The notes under the pieces: generated by a model
Told to the model about the DNA's origin: nothing
Seen by the model: the letters and a program-made list of their open reading frames with translations, nothing else
The model's database searches: none
In this document: piece after piece, positions 36,009 to 44,743 of the stretch
Position numbering within the stretch: the stretch's first letter is position 1
How the letters are laid out: each line of letters opens with the position of its first letter
Made by a program: the position numbers and the translations under genes
Assembly: GCF_000518545.1 (NCBI RefSeq)
Contig: NZ_JADU01000007.1
Span: forward strand, 62,001-126,000
Source of the DNA: Hallella seregens ATCC 51272
Lineage (GTDB): Bacteria; Bacteroidota; Bacteroidia; Bacteroidales; Bacteroidaceae
Reading direction: 5' to 3'
Length of the DNA stretch: 64,000 bases

Positions 36009-36626
36009 ATGAAGATATTTGCCATTGGTATGAACTACGCCCTGCACAATAAAGAGTTGCACGGCACGTTATTGAAACCGGATGAACCGGTGATTTTCCT
36101 CAAGGCCGACTCCAGTTTGCTCAAGGATCACAAGCCGTTCTTCATCCCCGACCACCTGGGACGCATTGAATACGAGACGGAGATGGTGGTGCGTATCTGC
36201 AAGCTGGGCAAGACGGTGCCCGTGAGATTTGCGCCCCGCTACTATGATGCCGTCACCGTAGGAATAGACTTTACGGCCCGCGAACTGCAGAAAAGGCTGT
36301 CGCAGAAAGGGCAGCCTTGGGACCTGTCCAAGGGATTTGACGGGGCGGCGTGCCTCGGCGAGTGGGTGCCCAAGGAGAAGTTTCTCGACATTCAGGCCCT
36401 CCATTTCCATCTGGACATCAACGGAAAGACCGTCCAGCAAGGGTGCACGGCCGACATGCTCTACCGTGTGGACGAGATCATCTCCTACATCAGCCGCTTC
36501 TATACCCTCAAGACGGGCGACATTCTCTATACCGGAACGCCGGCCGGAGTGGGGCCGGTGCATGTCGATGACCATTTGGAGGGCTATCTGGAAGACCGTA
36601 AGGTGTTGGAGTTCAATTGTAAATAA
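36009..36626 (+). CDS. Fumarylacetoacetate hydrolase (FAH) family protein
   Basis: This is a short cytoplasmic FAH-fold protein of 205 residues, the size of YisK/YcgM-like oxaloacetate decarboxylases or acylpyruvases. Metal-site motifs are FLKADSSLL, the EYETEMVVRI block (three acidic ligands) and TGDILYTGTPAGVGPV near the end. GRIEYETEMV and GIDFTARELQ are highly typical. It lies 5 bp after the peptidase and 16 bp before porU. It has no known tie to secretion, so the linkage may be only an operon accident. Substrate unknown. Confidence 0.9.
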   Translation: MKIFAIGMNYALHNKELHGTLLKPDEPVIFLKADSSLLKDHKPFFIPDHLGRIEYETEMVVRICKLGKTVPVRFAPRYYDAVTVGIDFTARELQKRLSQKGQPWDLSKGFDGAACLGEWVPKEKFLDIQALHFHLDINGKTVQQGCTADMLYRVDEIISYISRFYTLKTGDILYTGTPAGVGPVHVDDHLEGYLEDRKVLEFNCK

Positions 36627-36642
36627 AGGAGTTTTTCAGGCC

Positions 36643-39600
36643 ATGAGAATAGACCGCCATGCTTGGGCCGTGCTTGCCGCCCTGTGCCTTTGCACCACGA
36701 TGCAAGCCCAACGATTCTTCAATCTCACTTCCGACGAGGTGCGGGTAGACTCTGTGCTGCCCCAGTTTGCCTATTCCGTTCCCCTCGACGGGGCGTGGCA
36801 GGACTCTGTTTATACCGCTTCCATTCTCTATCCTGAGTTTATAGACATGACTCTTCAGGACGTGAACAACTATCGTTTGCTCTCGTCCGACTCCCTGCCT
36901 GCCCTGCCGCAGCTGGCCCAGCGCATCGTTCTCGACCGCAAGCGAGGGGCTCTGGAGGTGCAGTTCTGCCCACTGGTTTATCGTGAAGGACGGTATCAAA
37001 TCCTTGTCAGTTTCATGTTGCGGGTGGACGCCCGCGTGCAGAACCGTGCCGTTCGGCGCGCTGCGGCTCTCACCCGGGCCACGGCGGCGTCCTCGCGTTA
37101 TGCCGCCCACTCCGTGCTGGCCACGGGTGCATGGGCCAAGATCAGGGTGCCGTCCACCGGGGTCTACCAGCTCAGCGAGTCGCTCATCCGCCAGGCCGGC
37201 TTTACCGATTTGAGCAAAGTGCGGGTCTATGGCTATGGCGGCAACCTGCAAAATGAGGTTCTTCGGGCCAAGGATTTACAGGAACTCGACGACCTTCGCG
37301 AGGTGCCCACCTGCACTGTGGGCGGCAAACGGCTGTTTTTTGCCCGTGGGCCGGTGAGCTGGAGCAGCAACACGGCGGCCCGACGCACCCGCAATCCCTA
37401 TTCCGACTACGGCTATTACTTCCTCACCCAGACGGCCGACGCACCGGCTCAAGTCGATTCTGCCACCTTTGTCTCGGCTTTCTATCCCTCCGCCGACGAC
37501 TATCACAGCCTTTATGAAGCCGATGGTTACAGCTGGTATCACGGCGGACGCAATCTCTTCGACCGTGAGAGCACGGCTGTGGGGAGCACCCGTCGCGTGG
37601 TGATTGGCAACCGCAGCCGTTCCGCCTCGGGCCTGCTCTCGGTCAATATCTCTGCCGGAACAGTGAGCCAGGCCCAGATATTGCTCAATGATTCCGTGCT
37701 CGGCACGCTCACCGTCAGGCTGTACGGCGAGTTCGACAAGGGCAATGAGGCATCCGGCACCTACCGGGTCGCAGGACTTCATGCCACAGATACGGTGAAG
37801 ATACGCGTGCTTTCCGGCGGCCCCGTGCGTCTCGACTATGTGTCGATGGCGTGGACTGATGCCGCCGAGACCCCCCGCTTGTCGGCCGTCACCGCCGTTC
37901 CCGAGTATGTTTACCGCATTACCAATCAGGATCTTCACGCCGATGGCGCGGCCGATATGGTCATCATCATTCCCACTTCACAGAAACTTCTGGCCCAGGC
38001 CCAGCGTCTGGCGGCTTTCCACGAACGGCACGACTCGCTGCGTGTGCGCATCGTTCCGGCCGACGAACTCTATAACGAATTCTCCAGTGGAACCCCTGAT
38101 GCCAATGCCTACCGCCGTTATCTCAAGATGCTTTACGATCGCGCCGAGACCCCGGCAGACATGCCCCGCCACCTGTTGCTCTTTGGAGACTGTGTGTGGG
38201 ACAACCGAATGCTCACCAATGAATGCCGCAACTTCAATCCCGACGACTACTTGCTCTGCTTCGAGAGTGAGAATTCTTTCAACGCAGTGAGGTGCTATGT
38301 CGACGACGGTTTCTTCTGTTTGCTCGACGACGGCGAGGGCGGCGATCCCCAAAGCTCAGACAAACTCGACATGGGCGTGGGCCGTTTCCCGGTCACCACG
38401 GCCGAAGAGGCCAAGGCCATGGTAGACAAAACCATCGGCTATGCCACCAATTCCAATGCCGGGGCCTGGCAGAACGTGCTGATGTTCATGGGTGACGACG
38501 GCAACAGGAACCTGCACATGAAGGACCTCGACGAGGCCGCCAACGACATTGCAGCCCGTTATCCCGACTATTTGGTCAAGAAAGTGATGTGGGATGCCTA
38601 TACCGGAGAGACATCGGCGGCGGGCAACAGCTACCCCGAGGTGAGCAGCATCGTCAAGCAGCAGCAGCAGGCCGGCGCGCTCATCATGGACTATGCCGGC
38701 CACGGCCGCGAGGATCAGATCTCGCATGAAGTCGTTCTCAAGCTCTCCGATTTCGAGCATTTCACCAACAAGAACCTGCCGCTTTGGATCACGGCCTCGT
38801 GCGACATCATGCCTTTCGACGGCACCACACCCACCATTGGCGAGGCCGCCGTGCTCAATCCCAACGGCGGAGCCGTGGCTTTCTTCGGCACCACGCGCAC
38901 GGTTTACGCCGATTACAACAAGCTCATCAACATGGCGTTCCTGCGTTTGGTGCTCAGCCGTCCCAATGGCAAGGCCATGACGTTGGGCGAAGCCCAGCGA
39001 CAGGCCAAGAATCTGATGATTACTTCCGATGCCGACCGCACCACCAACAAGCTGCAGTATTCGCTGCTCGGCGACCCCGCACTGTCTCTTTGCCTGCCCT
39101 CTCTCTCGGCCGTGGTCGACTCCATCAATGGCGTGGCCCTCTCTCCGTCGGCTCCTGTCAAGCTGCGCGCCGGCAGCAAGGTGCGCCTGTCCGGGCACAT
39201 CGAGCAGGCTTCCGACTTTGACGGCGTGGTGACGGCCGTGGTGCGCGATGTGCGGCAACTCATCACCTGCAAGCAGAATGCCAGTGCTGAGACCACCAAG
39301 GCCTTTACTTTCTACGACCGTCCCGGCACGCTCTACAGCGGTTCCGACAGTGTTCGGCAGGGCCGCTTTAGCCTTTCGTTTGCCGTTCCACGCGACATCA
39401 GCTACTCCGACGAGAGTGGACTCATCAACCTCTACGCAGTCAACACGGCCCGTACGCTCACGGCTCACGGCACCGAGGATGGTTTCACTCTGAGCGGTTC
39501 CGACGAGACGGCGATGGATTCCGTGGGCCCTAAAATCTACTGCTACCTCAATACCGCACAGTTCCAGAACGGTTCGGCCGTCAATCCCACGCCCTATTTC

Positions 39601-40182
39601 GTGGCCCGGCTCACCGATGCCGACGGCATCAACGCCTCGGGCAGCGGCATTGGGCACGACATGCAGCTCATTATAGACGGCGACGCCTCGAAGACCTACA
39701 CGCTCAACGACCATTTCCAGTTCGATTTCGGCACCTATACCAGCGGTTCTACCTATTATAATATACCCACCTTGGAGCCCGGCCGCCACACGCTGCTCTT
39801 CCGGGCATGGGATGTTCTCAACAATCCCTCCACAGCCACGCTCGAGTTTACCGTGGTCAAGGGCCTTGTGCCATCCATCTATAGCGTCGATGTGTCGGCC
39901 AATCCCGCCTCCACCAACACCACGTTTATCGTGAACCACGACTTCTCAGGCTGCACCATGGACGTGTCCATCGACGTGTTCGACATGAGCGGACGGCTGC
40001 TCTGGACCCATAGCGAGCGTGGCGTTTCTTCTCCGGGGGCCTACACCATAGACTGGGATCTCTGCCAGGATGGCGGGAGTCGGTTGCCCACTGGCGTGTA
40101 CCTTTACCGCGTGCGGGTGGCCAGCGACGGCAGTGCCGAGGCCTCCAAGGCACGGAAATTAGTCGTCATCAGCAATAAATAG
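36643..40182 (+). CDS. porU: Type IX secretion system sortase PorU
   Basis: It cleaves the C-terminal signal of T9SS cargo at the cell surface and attaches cargo to anionic lipopolysaccharide. The ATG at 36643 begins a signal peptide (AALCLCTTMQAQ); the open frame extends further upstream but overlaps the FAH gene. The gingipain-like C25 catalytic region runs from about residue 430 to 800. Its catalytic His is in LIMDYAGHGREDQ and Cys in LWITASCDIMPFDG, followed by NPNGGAVAFFGTTRTVY. The C-terminus has an immunoglobulin-like region and a domain resembling a T9SS signal (LPTGVYLYRVRV), as in P. gingivalis PorU. Length is 1,179 residues. porV follows after 97 bp. Confidence 0.95.
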   Translation: MRIDRHAWAVLAALCLCTTMQAQRFFNLTSDEVRVDSVLPQFAYSVPLDGAWQDSVYTASILYPEFIDMTLQDVNNYRLLSSDSLPALPQLAQRIVLDRKRGALEVQFCPLVYREGRYQILVSFMLRVDARVQNRAVRRAAALTRATAASSRYAAHSVLATGAWAKIRVPSTGVYQLSESLIRQAGFTDLSKVRVYGYGGNLQNEVLRAKDLQELDDLREVPTCTVGGKRLFFARGPVSWSSNTAARRTRNPYSDYGYYFLTQTADAPAQVDSATFVSAFYPSADDYHSLYEADGYSWYHGGRNLFDRESTAVGSTRRVVIGNRSRSASGLLSVNISAGTVSQAQILLNDSVLGTLTVRLYGEFDKGNEASGTYRVAGLHATDTVKIRVLSGGPVRLDYVSMAWTDAAETPRLSAVTAVPEYVYRITNQDLHADGAADMVIIIPTSQKLLAQAQRLAAFHERHDSLRVRIVPADELYNEFSSGTPDANAYRRYLKMLYDRAETPADMPRHLLLFGDCVWDNRMLTNECRNFNPDDYLLCFESENSFNAVRCYVDDGFFCLLDDGEGGDPQSSDKLDMGVGRFPVTTAEEAKAMVDKTIGYATNSNAGAWQNVLMFMGDDGNRNLHMKDLDEAANDIAARYPDYLVKKVMWDAYTGETSAAGNSYPEVSSIVKQQQQAGALIMDYAGHGREDQISHEVVLKLSDFEHFTNKNLPLWITASCDIMPFDGTTPTIGEAAVLNPNGGAVAFFGTTRTVYADYNKLINMAFLRLVLSRPNGKAMTLGEAQRQAKNLMITSDADRTTNKLQYSLLGDPALSLCLPSLSAVVDSINGVALSPSAPVKLRAGSKVRLSGHIEQASDFDGVVTAVVRDVRQLITCKQNASAETTKAFTFYDRPGTLYSGSDSVRQGRFSLSFAVPRDISYSDESGLINLYAVNTARTLTAHGTEDGFTLSGSDETAMDSVGPKIYCYLNTAQFQNGSAVNPTPYFVARLTDADGINASGSGIGHDMQLIIDGDASKTYTLNDHFQFDFGTYTSGSTYYNIPTLEPGRHTLLFRAWDVLNNPSTATLEFTVVKGLVPSIYSVDVSANPASTNTTFIVNHDFSGCTMDVSIDVFDMSGRLLWTHSERGVSSPGAYTIDWDLCQDGGSRLPTGVYLYRVRVASDGSAEASKARKLVVISNK

Positions 40183-40279
40183 GCCGTTGCGGCGTTTATG
40201 GTGTAGTGTTTTGCCGCCAGTCATGGTTCGGCCATGGCTGTGCGGCTTTCTTTATTTCAAGGACAATCAACAATAGCAG

Positions 40280-41476
40280 ATGAACAGAATCTTGAGAACG
40301 TGGATGGCCGGCATGGCCTGTATGGCGGCCACAGGAGCCGTTGCCCAGGACAAGGCCAATATGTTCAATCCCGTCAATGCCTCGGTCACTTCGCAGACCT
40401 TTGCCCCCGACGCCCGTTCGGCCGGTATGGGCGACGTGGGTGTGGCTACCGATCCCGACGCCACATCGCAGTACTGGAATCCCGCCAAATATCCTTTCAC
40501 CGTGAGCCGTGCCGGCGTGGCACTCAACTATACGCCGTGGCTGCGCCAGCTCGTCAACGACATGGGCCTGGCCTATCTCTCCGGTTACTACCGCATTGGT
40601 GACTACAGCGCGGTGTCCAGTTCGCTGCGTTATTTCTCGTTGGGCGAGGTGCAGTTCGAGTCAAGCCAGAGCGGAGGCGCCGCGATGACCATCAATCCCT
40701 ACGAGATGTCGTTCGATGTGGCCTACTCATTGATGCTTAGCGAGAAGTTCTCCATTGCCGCCGCGGTGCGCTGGATCTACTCCGATCTCACCTACGACTA
40801 CACCAGCGACACGGCCCCCGGCTCGGCCTTCGCCGCCGACTTGGCCGCCTATTATCAGAATTATATCAACCTGGGCGACCGCGAGTGCCAGTTGGGACTG
40901 GGGCTTAACATCTCCAATGTCGGCAGCAAAATCAACTTCGGCGGAGACGATCGCAGTGAGTTCATCCCCACCAACCTGCGTCTTGGTGCCTCGCTCATGG
41001 TGCCCATTGACGAGTACAACCGGTTCACCTTTGCCGCCGATGCCAACAAACTGCTAGTGCCTACCCTGCCCACGGAGGCGCAATACAAGGAGGCCCGCGA
41101 CAAGGACAGGTACAACGACTACGACGATTACGTGCGCAAGAAGTACTATGACCTCTCTTCCATCAGCGGTATTTTCAAGAGTTTCAGCGACGCTCCCGGC
41201 GGATTCAAGGAGGAATTGCAGGAGGTGCAGTGGAGCCTCGGCGCCGAATACACTTACCACGACCAGTTCACCCTGCGCGCCGGCTACCATGACCAGAATG
41301 CCAACAAGGGCAACCTGAAATACTTCACCGTGGGCGCCGGCTTCAAGATGAGCGTCTTCTCGCTCGATGCGGCCTATGTCATCGCCACGGCCAAGAGCAA
41401 CCCGCTTGACCAGACACTCCGCATCACCATGAGTTTCGACATGGACGGCATCAAGGATTTGTTTAATAGAAGATAA
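40280..41476 (+). CDS. porV: Type IX secretion outer-membrane protein PorV (LptO)
   Basis: This FadL-like outer-membrane barrel shuttles T9SS cargo from the translocon to PorU. The 398-residue protein has a signal peptide (AGMACMAATGAVAQ) and the PorV opening FAPDARSAGMGDVGVATDPD, then ATSQYWNPAKYPF. Alternating strands run to the end (TLRITMSFDMDGIKDLFNRR). porU-porV adjacency is conserved in Bacteroidota. The core translocon genes (porK-N, sov) are not in this window. ispF follows after 30 bp and may be cotranscribed. Confidence 0.95.
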   Translation: MNRILRTWMAGMACMAATGAVAQDKANMFNPVNASVTSQTFAPDARSAGMGDVGVATDPDATSQYWNPAKYPFTVSRAGVALNYTPWLRQLVNDMGLAYLSGYYRIGDYSAVSSSLRYFSLGEVQFESSQSGGAAMTINPYEMSFDVAYSLMLSEKFSIAAAVRWIYSDLTYDYTSDTAPGSAFAADLAAYYQNYINLGDRECQLGLGLNISNVGSKINFGGDDRSEFIPTNLRLGASLMVPIDEYNRFTFAADANKLLVPTLPTEAQYKEARDKDRYNDYDDYVRKKYYDLSSISGIFKSFSDAPGGFKEELQEVQWSLGAEYTYHDQFTLRAGYHDQNANKGNLKYFTVGAGFKMSVFSLDAAYVIATAKSNPLDQTLRITMSFDMDGIKDLFNRR

Positions 41477-41506
41477 CTCCATAACTCCTTTCAAAACCAA
41501 AGAACC

Positions 41507-41995
41507 ATGCAACGAATAGGAATGGGTTACGATGTCCACAAACTTGTGGAGGGCCGCGCCCTCATCCTGGGAGGCATCCGGATAGACCACACGCAGGGGT
41601 TGCTGGGCCACAGCGATGCCGACGTGCTGATACATGCCATCTGCGACGCCCTGCTCGGGGCGGCCAACCTGCGCGACATAGGCTATCACTTTCCCGATAC
41701 AAGCGATGCCACGCTCAATATGGACAGCAAAATCATCCTGCAAAAGACGGTCGGGCTCATTGCCGCCAAGGGTTATCGCCTGTGCAACATCGATGCCACG
41801 GTGTGCGCCGAGCGGCCGAAGATCAATCCTCACATCCCTGCCATGAAGGTTTGTCTGGCCCAAGTGATGGGCTGCGACGAGGATCAGATCAGCATCAAGG
41901 CCACCACTTCCGAGCGAATGGGCTTTGTAGGCCGCGAGGAGGGCATGGCCGCCTATGCCGTCTGCCTGATCGAGCGGCTGCCGGCAACCGATTGA
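41507..41995 (+). CDS. ispF: 2-C-methyl-D-erythritol 2,4-cyclodiphosphate synthase
   Basis: This is a cytoplasmic enzyme of the MEP isoprenoid pathway. The 162-residue protein shows GMGYDVHKLVEGR (metal-binding Asp and His), GLLGHSDADVLIHAICDALLGA with the third ligand His, and TTSERMGFVGREEGMAA at the C-terminus. The trimer-forming size is standard. Its pathway partner ispD lies 6.4 kb away on the other strand. It is followed by a strong hairpin at 42061. Confidence 0.98.
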   Translation: MQRIGMGYDVHKLVEGRALILGGIRIDHTQGLLGHSDADVLIHAICDALLGAANLRDIGYHFPDTSDATLNMDSKIILQKTVGLIAAKGYRLCNIDATVCAERPKINPHIPAMKVCLAQVMGCDEDQISIKATTSERMGFVGREEGMAAYAVCLIERLPATD

Positions 41996-42060
41996 GCGGC
42001 AACCGACAGCCCATAGCACCGACAGTTTTCTCCTATATTCATTTCCTACCAACGAGAATA

Positions 42061-42088
42061 CGCCGGAACTCATCAACGAGCTCCGGCG
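42061..42088. terminator. 11-bp hairpin between ispF and the minus-strand small unit
   Basis: On the minus strand CGCCGGAGCTC pairs with GAGTTCCGGCG (one G-U pair) around a 6-nt loop GTTGAT. It could end the ispF transcript and also the small leftward transcript from the promoter at 42248. It lacks an adjacent T-run on either strand. Confidence 0.7.
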
Positions 42089-42100
42089 TATAGCCTATGT

Positions 42101-42154
42101 TTAACTAAAAAACTTTTTTAAATCGAATGAAAGCCTCACGGTTTTCATTGTCAT
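42101..42154 (-). CDS. 17-codon small ORF in an orphan transcription unit
   Basis: This is an ATG-initiated ORF of 17 codons and a stop (TAA at 42101-42103) on the minus strand, with a second in-frame ATG two codons in. The predicted peptide MTMKTVRLSFDLKKFFS is basic and amphipathic. A full promoter lies about 95 nt upstream and an 11-bp hairpin 13 nt past the stop, so the ORF sits inside a complete unit of about 180 nt. No Shine-Dalgarno sequence is evident. It may encode a micropeptide, or be chance coding in a small RNA. I do not recognise it. Confidence 0.4.
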   Translation of the reverse strand: MTMKTVRLSFDLKKFFS

Positions 42155-42247
42155 CCGTTAAACAATCTATCAAATCTACCTTAAACCTAATAACTAAAAA
42201 CCTAAATCTATTACTAACCTAAACAATCTATTAACCTTTTGACGTTG

Positions 42248-42279
42248 CAAAGGTACGACGATTTCCGGCAAGCCGCAAC
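42248..42279 (-). promoter_or_regulatory. Promoter of the orphan minus-strand unit
   Basis: On the minus strand GTTG (42276-42279), 20 nt, then TACCTTTG (42248-42255). This is as good a match to the Bacteroidota consensus as any in the window, and the nearest minus-strand product is the 17-codon ORF. A separate TACCTTTG at 42406-42413 serves the glycosyltransferase on the plus strand. Confidence 0.75.
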
Positions 42280-42433
42280 ACTTTTCCCTTGCTTTCCTGC
42301 AAAAGGCCCCGTTTTCTTGATGCAAATCAACGAATGTGTACGGACACAATGCTAATTTAGGCCTAAAACAGCCTGTTTGGCCGCTATCTTTTGAAATGAT
42401 TTTATTACCTTTGCCATTAAATCAGTATTGCAC

Positions 42434-43708
42434 ATGAGAGTACTCATCGTAAATACAAGCGAGAAAACCGGGGGGGCGGCCGTGGCTGCCGGCCGGCTGA
42501 TGGAGGCCCTGAACAACAATGGGGTCAAGGCCAAGATGCTGGTGGGCGACAAGCAGACCGACAACATCATGGTGGCCGGCCTGCCCCGGCCTTGGCTGCA
42601 GCGGTGGAACTTCCTGTGGGAACGGTTCTGCATCTTCGCGCATCTGCACTTCTCGCGCGAGCATCTCTTCGAGATCGACATGGCTAACGCCGGTACCGAC
42701 ATCACCTCGCTGCCCGAATTCAGCGAGGCCGATGTCGTCCATCTCTCCTGGATCAACCAAGGGATGCTCTCGCTGGGCTCCATCCGCAAGATTCTTCGCA
42801 GCGGCAAACCCGTGGTCTGGACCATGCACGACCTGTGGCCGGCCTCGGCCATCTGCCACTATGCACGAGGCTGTGCAGCCTTCAAGACGGGTTGTCACCA
42901 CTGCCGGCTGCTGCCCGGCGGAGGCTCGGTCAACGATCTTTCGGCCCGTGTCTACGCCCGTAAGCAGAAGATTTACCGCAACAGCAACATCCACTTTGTG
43001 ACGTGCAGCAAGTGGCTGGCCGACCAAGCCCGGCAGAGCAGACTGCTTGCCGGCCTCTACGTGGAGCCCATTCCCAACCCCATCGACACCCGTGTCTATG
43101 CCCCACGCGACCGTCGGGAGTGCCGCAGCCGGCTGCAACTGCCCGTGGACAAGCGTGTCATCCTTTTCGTGTCGCAGCGTGCTACGATGGAGCGCAAGGG
43201 CATGACCTACTTGGTGGAGGCCGTGAGGCAGTTGGCCGAAAGCCGTCCCGATATGGCTGCCGACACAGTGGTGGCTATCCTCGGCGGCCACTCCGAAGAC
43301 GTGGTCGCCCAGCTGGCCCTGCCCGCTTTCCCCTTGGGCTATGTGAGCGACGAGCGGAAGATTGTGGATGTCTACAATGCAGCCGACGTGTTCGTGCTGC
43401 CGTCGCTCGAGGACAACCTGCCCAACACCATCATGGAGGCCATGGCCTGCGGCGTGCCCTGCGTGGGTTTCAAGGTGGGCGGCATCCCCGAGATGATCGA
43501 CCACCGGCGCAATGGCTACGTGGCCGCCTTTCGCGATGCGGCCGATTTGGCCGCGGGCATCCGCTGGGTGCTCGCCGAAGCCGACTATGCCGACCTGCAA
43601 CGCCAGGCCCTTTCCAAGGTGGCCGCCAGCTATTCGCAGCGGTCGGTGGCCATGCGCTACATCGAGGTGTACAATCAGGCCATGGCTTTTAAAGACTATT
43701 CCTTATGA
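42434..43708 (+). CDS. Glycosyltransferase family 4 protein
   Basis: This is a cytoplasmic GT-B transferase of 424 residues. The N-terminal donor/acceptor domain begins MRVLIVNTSEKTGGAAVAA, with HLSWINQGMLSL and WTMHDLWPASAICHYARGC, the last seen in colanic-acid WcaC-like enzymes. The C-terminal domain has LPSLEDNLPNTIMEAMACG, the E-x7-E nucleotide-sugar motif of GT4. The ATG at 42434 is preferred over a TTG at 42428. A -7 element TACCTTTG lies at 42406-42413. It overlaps the next gene by 4 bp (ATGA), so the pair is translationally coupled and presumably builds one glycan. Confidence 0.9.
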   Translation: MRVLIVNTSEKTGGAAVAAGRLMEALNNNGVKAKMLVGDKQTDNIMVAGLPRPWLQRWNFLWERFCIFAHLHFSREHLFEIDMANAGTDITSLPEFSEADVVHLSWINQGMLSLGSIRKILRSGKPVVWTMHDLWPASAICHYARGCAAFKTGCHHCRLLPGGGSVNDLSARVYARKQKIYRNSNIHFVTCSKWLADQARQSRLLAGLYVEPIPNPIDTRVYAPRDRRECRSRLQLPVDKRVILFVSQRATMERKGMTYLVEAVRQLAESRPDMAADTVVAILGGHSEDVVAQLALPAFPLGYVSDERKIVDVYNAADVFVLPSLEDNLPNTIMEAMACGVPCVGFKVGGIPEMIDHRRNGYVAAFRDAADLAAGIRWVLAEADYADLQRQALSKVAASYSQRSVAMRYIEVYNQAMAFKDYSL

Positions 43709-44469
43709 TTACGTTCTCCCTTATCACCTGCACTTACAATGCCGGTCACGAAATCCAGCGCACGCTCGACAGTGTGCTGGCCCAGACGTACCCGGCCGTG
43801 GAGCACCTCATTGTCGACGGCCGGTCGGCCGACGACACCGTGGCCCGTGCCGAAGCCTACCGGCAACGGTCGGCCGAGGCCGGCAACGGCCACCGCGTGA
43901 GCGTGACGTCGGAGCCCGACGACGGCCTCTACGATGCCATGAACAAGGGGCTGGCCCGTGCCACGGGTGATTATGTGGTGTTTCTCAATGCGGGCGACGT
44001 GCTGCCCTCGGCCGACACGCTGGAGCACGTGGCGGCCAGTGTGGGCGAGGGTGAGCGGCTGCCCGGCGTGCTCTACGGGCTGGCCGATATTGTGGACGAC
44101 GAGGGCCGCTTCCTGCGTCACCGGCAGTTGCAGCCGCCGGCCGTGCTCTCGTGGCGGTCGTTCCGCCACGGCATGCTGGTGTGCCATCAGGCTTTCTATG
44201 CCCGCCGCGACCTGGCACAGGCCACGCCCTACGACCTGCGCTACCGCTTCTCGGCCGATGTGGACTGGTGCATCCGGGTGATGAAGCGGGCCGAGGACGC
44301 ACGGTTGCCGCTGCGTGGCGTGGGCGAGGTGCTGGTCAATTACCTCGACGGCGGCATGACCGTTCGGCACCACCGTGCCTCGCTGCTCGAGCGTTTCCGC
44401 GTGATGACCCGCCACTACGGCTGGCTCTCCACGGTGGCCATGCACCTGTGGTTCGTGGTGCGCAAGTAG
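43705..44469 (+). CDS. Glycosyltransferase family 2 protein
   Basis: This is a GT-A transferase of 254 residues. MITFSLITCTYNAGHEIQRTLDSVLAQ and HLIVDGRSADDT at the start and DDGLYDAMNKGLARATGDYV are the WcaA/WcaE-type signature. YRFSADVDWCIRVMKRA follows, with LVNYLDGGMTVRH near the C-terminus. It begins inside the last codons of the GT4 gene. It probably adds a sugar to exopolysaccharide or LPS; the donor is unknown. A 22-bp tandem repeat begins 41 bp past its stop, followed by a strong terminator. Confidence 0.92.
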   Translation: MITFSLITCTYNAGHEIQRTLDSVLAQTYPAVEHLIVDGRSADDTVARAEAYRQRSAEAGNGHRVSVTSEPDDGLYDAMNKGLARATGDYVVFLNAGDVLPSADTLEHVAASVGEGERLPGVLYGLADIVDDEGRFLRHRQLQPPAVLSWRSFRHGMLVCHQAFYARRDLAQATPYDLRYRFSADVDWCIRVMKRAEDARLPLRGVGEVLVNYLDGGMTVRHHRASLLERFRVMTRHYGWLSTVAMHLWFVVRK

Positions 44470-44510
44470 GGCGACGCGTGCTTCGACCGCCCTGCCGCCT
44501 TGGGGTCTGC

Positions 44511-44610
44511 GCGATTGCGGCGTAACGGCCGTGCGATTGCGGCGTGGCGGCCGTGCGATTGCGGCGTGGCGGCCTCGCGTTTACGGCGTAAAACACATGC
44601 GATTGCGGCT
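44511..44610. repeat. 22-bp tandem repeat array
   Basis: Four and a half units of 22 bp start at 44511, 44533, 44555, 44577 and 44599. Most begin GCGATTGCGGCG, and the fourth begins GCGTTTACGGCG. The second and third are nearly identical. The core is shared with the repeat at 30073-30157, which also follows a glycosyltransferase gene. There are no unique spacers, so it is not a CRISPR array. Confidence 0.85.
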
Positions 44611-44674
44611 TCTTCATTCTGCGGCCACGCCCTCTTTGTTTCGTCCTCTCCCTTTTGGCCTGTTGCCAAACGCA

Positions 44675-44709
44675 AGCATCCCCCGTCGGACTGGCCGGCG
44701 GGGGATGCT
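44675..44709. terminator. Bidirectional terminator between GT2 and the M23 peptidase
   Basis: A 15-bp stem (AGCATCCCCCGTCGG with CCGGCGGGGGATGCT, one G-U pair) has a 5-nt loop and lies between convergent genes. Confidence 0.85.
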
Positions 44710-44743
44710 GTGTGTTGGGGTGTAGGCGGAAGCCGCAGGACGG

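Larger units (their letters stand above)
42060..42243 (-). ncRNA. Candidate small RNA or micropeptide mRNA (about 180 nt)
   Basis: The predicted transcript starts near 42241 and ends at the hairpin 42061-42088. Its 5' half is AU-rich and built from repeated AGGTTTA/TTAGGTTT-like words. The 12-mer ATAGATTGTTTA occurs twice (near 42223-42234 and 42162-42173), the second directly before the small ORF. No other gene lies downstream on this strand before ispF, which is antisense. Confidence 0.45.

Noticed and set aside
44511..44610. Regular 22-bp repeats as a possible CRISPR array
   Set aside because: The units are contiguous with no unique spacers, and no cas gene is in the window. It is a simple tandem repeat.
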